A program made the position numbers and the translations under genes. Shown here piece by piece: positions 12,105 to 24,900 of a stretch of 64,000 bases of DNA. Origin of the DNA: Rallus limicola. Its lineage: Eukaryota; Chordata; Aves; Gruiformes; Rallidae. The notes under the pieces are model-generated. The model was not told the DNA's origin, searched no databases, and saw only the letters and a list, made by a program, of their open reading frames with translations. The stretch is taken from positions 67,374,783 to 67,438,782 of the forward strand of contig JAKCOZ010000002.1 of NCBI GenBank assembly GCA_022605955.1, read 5' to 3'. Numbering within the stretch: position 1 is the stretch's first letter; every line of letters starts with the position of its first letter.

Positions 12105-15100
12105 AGTGACTGGTTCAAATAGCATCCTGGGTGGCTTGTAACTAAATATTGTTAGCATTTGATTAGACCTCTGCATTTAATATCAATTAGCCAGTGCAAA
12201 TCAAACCTGTGGTTTTACGTTGATTCGTAGTAGGCAGATACCCACATCATAAAAACTAAACCCTGCACAGCTCTCCTGGAATGGAGAAGTGAGGCACTGG
12301 GGAAAACAGCTAGCCATAATCCTGCGTACAGGCTTTTGATATCAGGATTATTGGGTGCTGCTGTGCTCTTTGTGGTAGGAGACTCAACTTTCCATTTCTT
12401 TCTGCTTTCATGTATGAAAAATTATCTTAAACTACTTGTTTCTAATTAAGGAAGGAAAGAAAACACAGCTGTAGTAAACGACTGGTTCTTCATACAGTTA
12501 AGGACAAATCCTTCACCAGCATGAATTGTCATTGCTCTAACAGCATAAGATTTGGACAGGTTAAGCCCATAAGCCTGTTTCAGACCACAGTAATAATTGG
12601 CAAGCAGGAAAACTGCCTTTGGCCACTTGGCAATGATGCTTGATTAAATTATTTGAAGCTAAAGGTTGAGTCAAGGAGGTCAGTCACAGATGAGAAATAG
12701 TGCAATTCCTATTTTCTGTTTTCTTACAGATAAACCAGGGCTTCCTAGGGAGGAGAAAAAAAAATAATTAGGTGATGAAATAACACTGTGAAGAATAATT
12801 CCTGAAAAAAAACCAAACCTTCTTTGCCCTGTCCTGTATAATCCTCAGCTCCATAGCAGGAATGCTGTGATCAGAGATCTACCACCTTGAACTAAATACT
12901 GTATAAATGGAGTTTAAAAGGAATACAAGGAAAATAAGAGCCTTCCCCCATAATGTTAAACCATCATTTTATGTTGTAAGTGGAGGGTGTTTCCTGCATT
13001 CACCTTGGGTAAGAGACCACCTCCAAGACACGGAGATGAAAAGCTGAACACTCTCCCAGTTTGCGAACACCGAAGACCACAGTGGAAGTTTTTGAGTATT
13101 TACTCATATGTTTCATATTCATGATGTAGACTAGAAGCTGACAGGAGAAGAAAACCCACAGAACCCAAAATGCTTAGTAGCTGGTTGCAGTAAAACCCAT
13201 CAAGGTTTATTTTTATCCTGTCCCAAACTTTCATTAGTCAGAGTCCCTAAAATCATTTTATATGCTGGAGAGAAATATGATTGTATAAACATGGGAAGAA
13301 ATCTTTCCCTTCATAAGTAGAAAAATATGGCCTTTTATAAATGTTGACTTTGCTTTAGGTAGTCTATAATAAATTAGTGTTGATAACAAAAGTAACCAAA
13401 ATCCAGTACAAAGAGCCAGTGGGTGGTCTGGAAATGAAAGAAAAGGAATATGGATTGATTTTTTTTTTGGGTGTGTGGAATCTCTGAGAGTGAGACTCTG
13501 CAATACTTCTTAGCTATATGACAGTTTGACTTTTTTACCTTTCTGACTATTCAGTATAGGATAGTAGCAATGGTTGAGATATTTTTGAAAGCTTTGCTGC
13601 AGAGAAAGGTCTGAGACATCCCAATAAACTCCGTTTCCCAGTGTTTATAAGGAGTGTTTATAAGGACAGAAAACATATTTATGGAACTGGGCCAATTATA
13701 ATAGAGGAAAAAGTATAGGAGGTTTTTGAAGACACACTGAAGATTTTGCACATGGAGGAAGATCTGACTATTGATTTCCATTTTGCATATTTAGTAGCTG
13801 TTGCAAACTCACAAAGCTACAAGAAAGGAAAAGTGAAGTATGAATCACACTAAAATGCAAGTTATAATTGGTTGCCTTGAAAGTGGGGAAACAAAAATGG
13901 AGAATGAAGGAAGGGAAAAATAGCTCCTTATCTGTGACTGGGTGCTTCCAATGGTAGGATCTTTCTAGACATGGTAATGCTGCTGGTGCTTGTGGAAGGA
14001 CACTGGGGAGCCTTCCAGGGCCATTGGGAGGGACCTGAGCAGCTGCTGCCTGTATCAACACAGGACCCTTCCAATGGCACTGGGGGGATGCTTTTTATTA
14101 AAGAAAAAAGTAGCATTTTATTTTTTTCCCACTAGAGAAATGCTCAGAGAAATGTAACTTTTTGATAAGTGAAATACAGAGGTAACTCTTCCCTAACCTA
14201 GGAAAATTAGGCTAACAGTGGCTGCATAATCTATGTATTCTTGCTTATAGGAAGAGCTGTCTGCACTCTTGGTTGTTGAACTTTACAGGGTAGGGAGTAG
14301 TAAGGAACAAAAAGTGATGGTACACAGTTACAGCTTGTCCTAAAAAAAAAAGTGCAAAAACCTGTCTGGTAAACAATACTGTTGTTTGTTTATTAACTAT
14401 TAGAGTGATTAAATGTTTGATATATATTTCAATGAGAGCTGTGGGAAATAAAACATCCCTTTTCATATTCATTATTTATGCCATTCATAACCCATTAGAT
14501 GTGTTTATCTGAGGAAGACAAAGCATTTTGGTGAGTGATAGGGAGCTGGGTCCATAAAGAGAAACTGAACCAAGCATTAGTCAGAGTTTGCTGACATTAA
14601 TGAACAGGGATGATCTATATATGAATAAACTCATGGAGACCAGCCTGATTAGTCACATGAGGAAAATTCACAGGACTGTATTTTGTAAGGGACTTTGAAT
14701 TAGATGATGTATGTTCTTTTTGATCTACTGTATATTATGGACATAGACTGAGCTGTACCAGACTCCTGAGGGAAATCTTTTACTATTTGAACACAGACCT
14801 TCATATAAATGTCACAGCTGACTGTGACACCTTGTTTGTGGCTAAGACCAAAATTTTAAGCTGTTGGACTTCCCCAGAGGTGAAGAGGAAATTGAAATCC
14901 ATCTTTGAACATAAAGGTCAGGTTCATCTCTAAAAATAAACACCATGTATAACTTTCAGATGTTTATGACATTGCCAAACAATCAAACAAGTTAGCATGC
15001 CTAGTGTTTAAAAGCCATCATTTATTGACAGGTGTTGAAGAGCCAGTGCAAAGCCAGAGGTATACCTGCAGGGGGGTACCTTACAACCCCACTAAACAGA

Positions 15101-18100
15101 TTCCCCCTATATATGGACATTGAAAGACTAAACACATTCTGCAGTCATGGGAATGGCTGGAGATGACTCCACCTCTGATCATTTTTTCTCTGCTTGCTAA
15201 AAGACTCACATTTCCATACATTTGCAGAGCACATGACCAATGCACTCCCAGTGGTATCGCTGCACATGATGAAATCTCCCATGACTAGAAAATGTTTGCA
15301 TGGAGGCATGAGTGTAAGCGCCTTCCAGGTGGATGAGGAGGAAGGACTGCCACGGTAAGTGTGAAACGGTACCAGATCCCTACATGACACATGGGAACAG
15401 CAGATCTCATGGCCACCTTTTTTTGGCCAGGCAAGATGTGAGCTTGTCACTGCTTCTTGCAGCTCAGTCATCTGGGCTGGTGCAGTGAACGTCCCTTGCA
15501 CAACTGTCATATTTTGCAAAGGTGAAACAAGTTTTCTATGATTACTGTGATTTAATGCTGCCATATAATGAAAACAGAACAAGAAACTCATCTGCTCAAT
15601 CTAAAGTCTTCAGGACTTAGCTCAGGAGGAAAATGTGGGGATTATCCCAGGATTTTTAATACTGTCCATGATATAGCATCATGGGCATAAAAAAATAGTG
15701 CTTATTTTTACTCATTTGTGCAGGGACACTGGGAACTGAATTAGTGGGACAAGAATGTAGACCCTGGAAAAAAGCAGGACAGTTACATAAATCCCCAGAA
15801 TTTCAGTAATAAAATCAAGTTAAGAGTGTTTGCCAGATACCATCAGTTCTCTTTTAAGGAAGCTTAACAGACCAGATAGGATTTTTCAATCCCTTTATGT
15901 TTTATTTCAATGCTGAGTAAATATCTGAGCTTCACAATGTATGTAGACTGTGTAAAGATTAATGTGGAAAAAATCAGCCACATTTACATACATCTGGAAA
16001 TAATTGTGGTGCACTTAGCACTAGGTACAGATATTGTCATAATTCCAACCTCGGTGACACAGGAGGCATGGGAGCTCATTAGCTTTTCCCCTTTAGAGAG
16101 ATGGGTTCAAAACTTGCTTTCCAGCAGGAATGCAGATAGGTTTGTTGATTTTTGCTTGTTTACCATGTGCTTGAGAAATCCCAGAAACCTCATCCGTCTC
16201 TGGTGTTACATTCAGATTACTGTGACCATGGGACCTGAGAACATCTTATTTTGGTAACTTTCTTTCTGCTATTCAGTTCAGCCTTGCAGCCCCTCCATCC
16301 ATCAAACCTGCGTGGTAGCACCCCACCCTGCAAGGGGACAATGTGGAGGGTTGACTGACAGTCTGCTCTCAGCTCAAAGCCACTGCAGGAAGCATCTCTT
16401 AGGACCAGGGTAATTTTCATAGTGAAAGTGAAATAGCAGGGGAGACTGTCAAGACACTGACCTTGAGGCTTGGATGGCAGCACCTAGAGAGGAGACCTGT
16501 GCAAGAGGCTTTACTGAGGCAGTATACAAACATCAAGGGATGAAAAGGGTGGCTGCATTTTGACCAGAACAGGTTGGCTTGCGACCACTTAATGGCAAGC
16601 TATTTTTGCATCAGAGTAGTGAGCAAGTAAGTGGGCATGGGGTCACCTGTAACTCTTCCAATATTTTAGCACAACGAAAGATAATGCTGGCAGCAGATTT
16701 TAAAAAATTGGCAAGAAAAGCCCCGTTGACGTAGTTGGAGCAGCATATGGTCTCCTTGTTACCTAGTCATTCAAGCCTGAGTACACCATTACGTGCAAAC
16801 TGTACAATAAATGAATGCTTTGTATTGATTATGCAGTAGGTGGTTTAGAACACATTGGCACAAAGGGTATATTCTGCATTTCAGCTGCACTTGACATGAC
16901 AAATCTTCCTCTTGCTTTCAAATGCAGCACTGGCAAGGACATGCTTTGAGCTCATTTACTTCCCTCAAGAAGCAAAAGCAACTCTTGTGGAGGTTTCTTG
17001 ATCCTGCTGCAATTCATCAAAAACAACAGATATGCCTCTGGTCTTTCAGGAAAAGACATGAATGTTTTCTCCTCGAGGCATCTGGAAGCTTCAATTTTTC
17101 AATGAGCAGAATTCTAGCTCTTGAAATAAAATGAAACAGCAGGAAAGACACATGAAGGGGTTAAGTGGCAGGATCGGAAGTAAGATGAGAGCTAATGTAT
17201 TCATTTCATGATAACAAAATGATGGGCTTCACAGAAAGAATTAGTTACTCTGAACTTCACAGCCACAGACAAGAAAGGTTTGACTCTAATCCCAGCTGCA
17301 AACTTAAGATATAAATTCATACTTTCCGCTCCCTCTGACACCAGAGTTGTTGACATCAGTTTGGATTTTAATGTATCCTGTAATAGGAATGGAATCTAGC
17401 ATTGAAATTTGCATCTTGACCCAAATACAGTGCAGAGCTGGACCATAATGGAAAAGTTGAGAGTGTGATATTCTGTGGTCAGGTTTTCTATTACCTGTGC
17501 AAAAATGGAAAGAGATCATTTCCATGTGCTGGTTGCTAATACCCCACAAGGGAAGAGAATGGCCATTTGATCATGTATGGGCAGTCTCAAATGTCTGTGC
17601 CACAAAATCCCCACACTGGTGTCACAGCTTGTTGTAGTCCATTGCATCAGATTTCAACTTGCCACACTTAACAGACACTGCATGTACCAATACACTAAGT
17701 CTTTCATTTGGGTATGTTCATTACGCATATCTTCTGTGCTGTCATTTCCCCTTTTGTTCTTTTGGTTGTTTAAAACTGGGGAAAGAAAATGCCCTGGACC
17801 AAAGAGGGTGTTTTTTTGCATCATGCAATAGTTTGACCCTGATAAGAATCCCATTCCTTCCCATGATGCATACCAAACCTATCCCACCGCACTGGATCAA
17901 GTTCAGCATGTGTTGCTCCAGACTATGGAGCAGTTGGGTGAAGTAACCCCAGGTTCCTTTCAGAGGAACCCCATCGTGAGACCAGTAGAGTTTCAACCAA
18001 TATTTGGTCCAACCAGATGCATATTGGGAATATTTGGCTCAGGAAACCAGTGTACAGGAAAGCCCTTGAAGTGCATATATCACAGCTCCAGCTGCTTCCT

Positions 18101-18244
18101 TCTACTGACCCAATCCTCTGCTGCAAAATTGCTTGGTAATGTAGATTTACCACTGAAGCCTTAAAACTGCAGTCACTCCTGATTTTGGAAAAGCCCAGGC
18201 AAGAAATCTGCTGCAAAATTATATCATGGAAGTGGATGGCCTGA
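12105..18244. other. Intergenic DNA, no gene recognised
   Basis: No recognisable exon. The longest frame, 15,145-15,591 on the - strand (148 codons), has no family resemblance. Around 12,130-13,000 the DNA is AT-rich and repeat-free. The only structured repeat is the 13-bp duplication at 13,641. Confidence 0.65.
13641..13666. repeat. 13-bp tandem duplication
   Basis: GTGTTTATAAGGA occurs twice head to tail without mismatch. Confidence 0.9.
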
Positions 18245-18249
18245 TTACT
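18245..18249. repeat. Target-site duplication TTACT, left copy
   Basis: Perfect 5-bp direct repeat immediately outside the LTR; the partner is at 18,653-18,657. Confidence 0.9.
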
Positions 18250-18652
18250 TGTCCTAGTTTTTGGTCAGGATAGAGTTCTTTTAGAGTTCTTCTTGTCACA
18301 AGCTGTGAAGGGACACAGCCCAAGACAGCTGACCCAAAATAGAAAAAAGGGTATTCGATACTATGATGCCATCATGAGTATATAAAGGGGGGAGCATGTT
18401 AGGAAGGAGGAGTTGCTGCTCCGGGTCTGGCTTGGTGTTGGTTCAGAGCTGTGAGCAAATTGCGTTGTGTATCAACTGCTTTGTATATTCTAAGTACTCT
18501 TGCTATTTCAACCTCCATTTGCTGTCTCAATAAACTCTGTTAGCCCAACCCATGAGTTTTCTTCTCCATCCCACCAGGTGGTGGGGACTGGGAAGATTGG
18601 TGAGCAACCAGCCATGTGGTACTTAGCTGCCAGCTGGGGCTACACCATGACA
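18250..18652 (+). mobile_element. Solo LTR of an ERVL-type endogenous retrovirus, 403 bp
   Basis: The element begins TGTCCTAG and ends CCATGACA, giving the TG...CA ends of an LTR. It is bounded by identical 5-bp direct repeats TTACT (18,245-18,249 and 18,653-18,657). Inside are a TATA box (TATAAA, 18,381-18,386) and a poly(A) signal (AATAAA, 18,529-18,534) in LTR order. A 5-bp duplication is typical of ERVL-class integration. No internal retroviral coding sequence flanks it, so it is a solo LTR left by recombination. It is a diverged relative of the element at 34,744. Confidence 0.93.
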
Positions 18653-18657
18653 TTACT
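18653..18657. repeat. Target-site duplication TTACT, right copy
   Basis: Perfect match to 18,245-18,249 directly after the terminal CA of the LTR. Confidence 0.9.
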
Positions 18658-21049
18658 ATTACCAAATTATGGTGCCTGGCAAATATTCTCTTTCATGTGG
18701 CTGTGCTTCTCTGGACAAACTTGTGTACAGGTAGGCCATGGTGAAGATGCTAACAAGGGAGAAAGCAACAATTCTGTGCAAAAATGAACACTGCAAGTGA
18801 TCTGCAACTGTCTGCAGGGCAAAGAGATCAAATGTTGTGCAGGAGGTAGAGCTGTGCAAAAACAGGTAGGGTATAGAAACTAACATATTGGACTTTTGGC
18901 TCAGGATTTCCTGAAACTGGGCTCTGTAGCTTTGGTTACACTCCAAAGAGGCTACAGACAGGCAGCAAGGATGGTGCTCTCACATTCAGCAGGAGCTCAT
19001 AGTCTTCTATTCCAATTGCCTCAGGTAATAGCTACGTGTAATTTCACTGTGGACAAAAGTACAATAGACCTTTCAATATGAGCATAAGCAAAACTTAGGG
19101 CATTTTCAGGCCCTTCCTGTGGGGGCATACTTCACCACATCCCTGATGTTATTCTAAGATAAACGTACCTTTGGACAATTTTTTTTGGCAATACTTTGTG
19201 GATAAGACCACAAATAGTAATTATGAGAGTAATTTGATGCCTTTTTCTCATGAGTGAAAAATAAATTTACTGGGACTATGGATGGCCTGTATGAGGACAT
19301 CCCTGCAGGTCATTAAACAGTAGCAAGCAACGTCAACTGAGTGTTTGTTTTTCTAGAAGGGGAAGGTTTTTTGTCAAGGAAAAAAAAAAGCTTTTTCATA
19401 AAGTGTATGGATCGTGTTTATTCATCTTCAACAAATGCCTATAGTGAAGAAATGGCTGTTGAAGTTTTCTTTGATGAAGCCTTATTTTTTCCCATTTGAT
19501 TTTTAGATTGAGAAGAGCTGGTAACCGCGCCATCTCCAATAAAAATAGTTCCTGGTAACTTCATGTATGAGATTAATTATTTGTTAATCCACTGAAAGAA
19601 CAAGGAGGATGTGATGGAGCTACAGAGGGAAGTGACATGAGGGCCAAGATTTCACCACTAGAGAATATAACTCTACTATGTAATTTGACCTTTTCTGCTC
19701 CCAGAGAAACTGATTGAAGGTAGGAAACTTTAAAAAAAGTATATGCAACATCTTGAAGAGCAATGCCTGAAGTACTTTCTTTAGGTCTTTCATAAAAATG
19801 CCCATCAAGGGGTTACTGTATCCTTGGAAGATAAATGCATTGCTTCCTCTGTGCATTACTTAGTATGAGTTTCAGGAAGCATTTTGCAAAGTAAGATGTA
19901 CATAAATTGGAATAAGAGCTGATATTGAACTTATCCTTGAGACAGATGGCTATGCATTCAAATTCAAATTTCAAGCACTTTAATAGAAGCAGACAGCTGA
20001 AATGCATTTATATACATTTTTTAGTCTTGTTTTCCACTATATGTGTTCTATCACTATGCATTTCTTTTGGGCTGATGATGCAATTTTTACCTTAAAAATG
20101 GTTCTTTGAGAGTTCTGCCTTTGCTTCTGCTGGTGTGGCTTCAAGACTGCACTGGTGCAGCCACTGCTGTGATAAGCTTAGAGAAATAGAGGAAACTAAT
20201 CTCTTGCTTACATGCAATGTCTGTTTGCAGACACATGTCTTTGCCATGAGGTTCACATGAGGATTCTTCACTGGACCACTGTACTGGTGTCACCCACTTG
20301 TAGCATTAGGTTCACACATTCGAGCCGGTCGTGCCTACTTGTTGATGCCTTGGATTTCTCTGTCTTGCTGCAGCCTTGCTCCTCCTCACTGAAAGGGGTG
20401 AAGTCAGAGGGTAGTGAAAGCAAGAGGCAATTGGCACATGCAGTGCCTGCTGGAGGGTATAAGCTCTGAGGGGGCTCTGGGAGCTCATGGCATGGGGTTA
20501 GTCATAGCCTGAGGCTGGCAGAGAAAACGAGGGTTCTCAGGTCATCTCCTGTGGTCACTGGTAGATGACGTGAAGAGCATGTGAAGTGCATAGTCACATC
20601 TGTGACACATCTGGGGCTGTGGATGAGGAAGAAATGCAGCTTGGCATCATGCCCGTGGACAACCTTTGTAGCCCATGTTCCAACCAACCTCCTTCTGAGC
20701 TGGTAATCACCAGAAGGAACACTGAGCTTGGGGAAGATTAAGGCTATTTAGTACAAACCAGGAACGTGCTGTTAAGTGATCATTAAGGGCTCCTCTGTCT
20801 GCACAAGTGTGTATACAAAAAAAGTACATCACTGGTACCTGGAATGTTACAGGTTTATGGACAGGCTGACTGAATGGTGAATACATAGTATCTGTTCCTT
20901 ACTGCTCATTTCCCATAAAGTACATTGGGAAAGAGCTTATATGGGAGCTTCCACCTTTCACTTCAATGCTGCCCTTGGAAACGTGGGAAAGGGTCATCAC
21001 ATATTCTGAAACTTGGGCCAAACTGTGAGTGCACTTATGCCTCTAACCA
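18658..21049. other. Intergenic DNA, no gene recognised
   Basis: Nothing beyond short random frames. No repeat element is recognised. Confidence 0.65.
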
Positions 21050-21960
21050 CATTCTTGAAAATATATTCAAGTCCTGAAGTGAGCGGAACAAATTCATTTC
21101 TAATGTAAGCGCGTTGATTTTAGCTGAGTTTACTGTAGGGTGAAGCTGACCTAGTCTTTCTCCATTGGAATCTTAAAACTTTGCAGTAAATTGTGATATA
21201 CATAACCCAGAGCATCCAGTGGTGTTTTAAAAGTTTTGGTCCCTTCTCCTCCCATAACACAGCCTGTAAAAACTTGCATCTCGCATACAGTAAACTTAGC
21301 AATTAACTCAGCTATAGCATGTTCCAAAGGACATGCTGTTCTATGACTGACCATTAAAATACCAGACCAATTATGCTCAATTCAAGTATCATTTAGGCAA
21401 CACAAAGCATTTAAGAAAGAATGGATATTAAAAGTGAGTTTTATATAGTTTCCATGGTGACTGTACTAAAAGCAATAACAATAGGCTTAAATATGTTTTC
21501 ATTTAGAGTATCTTTAAAAGAACTTGTTTGGTTCAGACATGCTGTGTTTACTCTATAATTTGTCCCAAATCACCGATTATTATAAAATGTAGCTAAATTG
21601 ACATGGCAGTATTGTTCAAACACTTCAGCAGAGCACCAAAATAGTTCAAAGCTTGTTGCTCAATATTTTTATCACAGCTGACACGCACATTAGAACGAGA
21701 AGAGGTTCCAAAAAGGCAGTAACATTATGATTTAAAATCGGTGCCACGGTTTTGCATTAGGCCATCTTCCAGAGTACATTTTGCTCTTGCTGTTTTATTA
21801 TAGAATTCAGGAGCTTGTCAGGAGACAGATAAACTTCATACAACAAAGGCAGTGCGCTGGCAGTCTCTCAGGAGCAGATCAGCGTCGTGAGCATTCACAT
21901 AGTGGGAGGGATAATCGATATGCAGGATTGTGCTGTTAGCTCTTCAGCCTTTAAAAAGGA
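21050..21960. promoter_or_regulatory. Candidate conserved non-coding block
   Basis: About 900 bp free of repeats, AT-rich, and dense in ATTA/TAAT cores (for example CCAATTATGC near 21,367), with preserved CpGs such as AAGCGCGTTG and GCGTCGTGAGC. No coding frame stands out: the minus-strand frames of 60-67 codons are not family-like. The texture resembles vertebrate developmental enhancers, which are common in gene deserts. This is an impression from composition; no alignment was possible. Confidence 0.3.
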
Positions 21961-24900
21961 AAAAAACACCAAAAATTACTTCATCTTTGAGTCCAACCTG
22001 CGACAAACAGCGTTAAGGAGTGCTGTAGTGATGCAATGAGTATAAAGTAAGGCACGAGGACTGCGGGTGGTGGTAGCTTGTGCAGTAAGAGATTTGCAGG
22101 TTGAACACCACAACCTTCAGACTTAATACAACTATTTCAGTCACTTCTAGCTACCTGCAGGATGACAGCCCCCTGACAGGCTGTGCTGTCTCTCAGACCC
22201 AGGCAGCTGAGACAGTACTTGTTTGGTTTGGCCAGCAAAGGCTTGTGTTCAAAGCTACACTTCAATTTAAGCGTAGTGACATTTTGCTCTAGTGCTTGTT
22301 TTCTGAATTAGGACCAACACATTGGTGAAAGTTGTGCTTTGCAGAAAAAAATATCCTCTCTCTCTTTCTGGTGCCCAGAGCTAATGCTGTATCTCTGAGA
22401 GGATCTGCTGCCTCCACTGAGCTGGGAAGCAGCGAGTGTGATTTAGATAACAGGTAATTCTCCAAAGCTGTAAATTGTCCCTTATTTCTGAATTGCTCTC
22501 TGGCAGGCTTAATCCCATCCATGACAGGGGGTGAGCATGGCCTTAAGAAGTGTATCTCCCTGAGCTCCCTCTTTGGTAACAGGATAGGAACCAGCTCATC
22601 CAGAAGACAGCCAGCAGCATGTAAGGCTTGGTTTCTGTGCTGGATGGCCCTGCAGAGGTGCTGTCTGACTCCTGTGAGAGGTGCTGTGGAGACTAGCCTT
22701 ACCACACTAAAAATAACATTTGTGACTACAACCCCTCCATCCATCCATGCTTCAAACCATATCCAGAGCTTAGACTCTGGGCTTAGCTGAAGAGGGGAAC
22801 AAGGTACCTTTGAAAAGCATTTGGGGTGAGTGTTGAATGACCTAGTCTTGGCCTCTCAACGTAGGAATGAGGTGGGTTAAGGTTTTCTGTCATTAGCTAG
22901 TGCAAGGTCACAGCATGCACATAAAGCTCTTGTGTACTTCTTGAAAGTCAGACAAGACTAAATTGTGGTGGTGTTCTGTGAATAATAAACGCTGCAGCCA
23001 CAGTTAGCATCCAAGACACGGATCGAGCTAAATGACATCTGGACTCTGAGGTAACCCTAGATGAAAATCCTGCTTCTGTGCTCGACTCAGTCTTCTCAGA
23101 AGCTGCTCCTCCATAAATGTTTAATAATGCACAGTAACTGCAGACACCTGCCAGCTGGGATATGGATGCTTTTGTTCATATGCAACTCCTTACTTTGAAA
23201 GGTTGTGACAAAGCTAGGATGACAACAGTGCTCAAACTAAGAAATATTCATGGATGTTTCTCCTTGACCCCCACTCCCACATTTGACCTTTGGCTTTCTT
23301 TCCTCAAGTACACATGAAAATCTGAACTTTCCAGGGCAGATGAGTACAGCCATGTGCAGTGATGTGCAAATGCACAAGGATGGTGGTTCAGGAAAATGTG
23401 TGCATATATTCTGAGACAGCACGAAGAAGAAGAAGGAGCAATGTTGATTTAACAGCCGCTACCACAGTCCCATCTTCCTGCCAGAAGGAAGTTTTGGTTT
23501 AGGGGAGCTCTGTGGTAGGAGTTTAATTCTTCTGTTCCAAATCTGTCTCTCTAAAGCACATTTACTCAGGGTTTTCCAGAGAGGAACATGGCTTTGCTTT
23601 TATATGGGATGCCAGATTTTGGCTGATGTGCTTCAACTGACTGATGGGATTTTGTATGTTTAAACCTATTGCAACTCATGCAGGAGGCTTGCAACCTACA
23701 CTGAGCTACTGTTGCTGGGTGAAATTCTCTATGCCCACTCTGTAGATGTCAAACAGCCAAATCCGATTATTTTTGCCACAATTTCTATTCTTGATTTCCC
23801 CCCCTCCCTGGAAAAAGGAAGCCCTTTTTTGTCTTCTGTAGCCTGGGCCACGACCTTTGTGTAAAACACTGACATCCTGGCGTAGGTTTCCCAGGCAGGA
23901 CATCCTTCCTTTATACAAAGCCCACCACTCTCTTCACATATAGGTTTTTCCCACAGTACCTTTGCCATGCAGAAGGCAACTCCCTGCTCATTTACCCCCT
24001 ACCATGGCCTTGTACAGGGACAAAGTAAGAATTTGTAACTTAGTAAAAATATTGGAGGGACCTGTGGAGGGAAAAAAAAAGACAAGACAGGATTTGGGCT
24101 CTCTCAGAAGCACATGATGTTTCTCCATATCAGTCTGTTTATCAGGGCAAACGGCCTCAGTTTGGGCCTGATTTAACTCAGATCAACACCTCTCTGCAGC
24201 TCAGCTCTAGCTGCTTCACCCACCAGCAAGGCACAAAGATCAACAAGAAACCTGTCTGCTAAGTGTCAGAGGGTTGCAGTGACCCAAATGACAGCCTGAA
24301 CTACTAATAACTGGTTTAGGTGAGGAGGGTCTGAGCAGTTACAAACAGCCTTTGTTTCTTTTATAGGGTGAGAAAAAAGGAAACTTCTAATACTTCAAGT
24401 GCTGGTGTGTGTGTGGTCATTTCCTCACATGCAAGCTTACCTGAGATGTCATTCCTATGTTTGTAAGCAGTCTGCAGTTATTCTAACTTCTTTTTCTTGG
24501 CTGTAATTCTAATACACCTTCTACCCAGGTATCAGTGTGCTATGAGTGTAACTACTCAAATAGCAAAGGTGGGTTATCTCAGACTATGTAGCCAACAATA
24601 TAGATGTTGTTTTGCACACCCATCTCAAATACAGACAGCCTTTGCTTGACATAATACACCTTCATGTGGAGAAAGGTGATGTATCTCTAATAATCAATGG
24701 TGTTTGTCAATTAACACTAAAGTGCAAAGCAACCATCCTAATTAAAACACAGGATAAAAGGATTTTAGATTTGTACGTAGCATTATACATACCCTGAAAG
24801 TCCTTGGATTGGATATTCCTTGGAAATTACTTGGTCTCTATTTGCAAGCAGTGGAACATATGGAAGACCTTTGTCTTCTTACAATCTCCATAACTACATG

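Noticed and set aside
15145..15591. 148-codon minus-strand frame
   Set aside because: No domain or family motif, and no splice or promoter context.
22289..22790. 151-codon minus and 89-codon plus overlapping frames
   Set aside because: Lengths expected by chance, both strands open at once, and no recognisable similarity.
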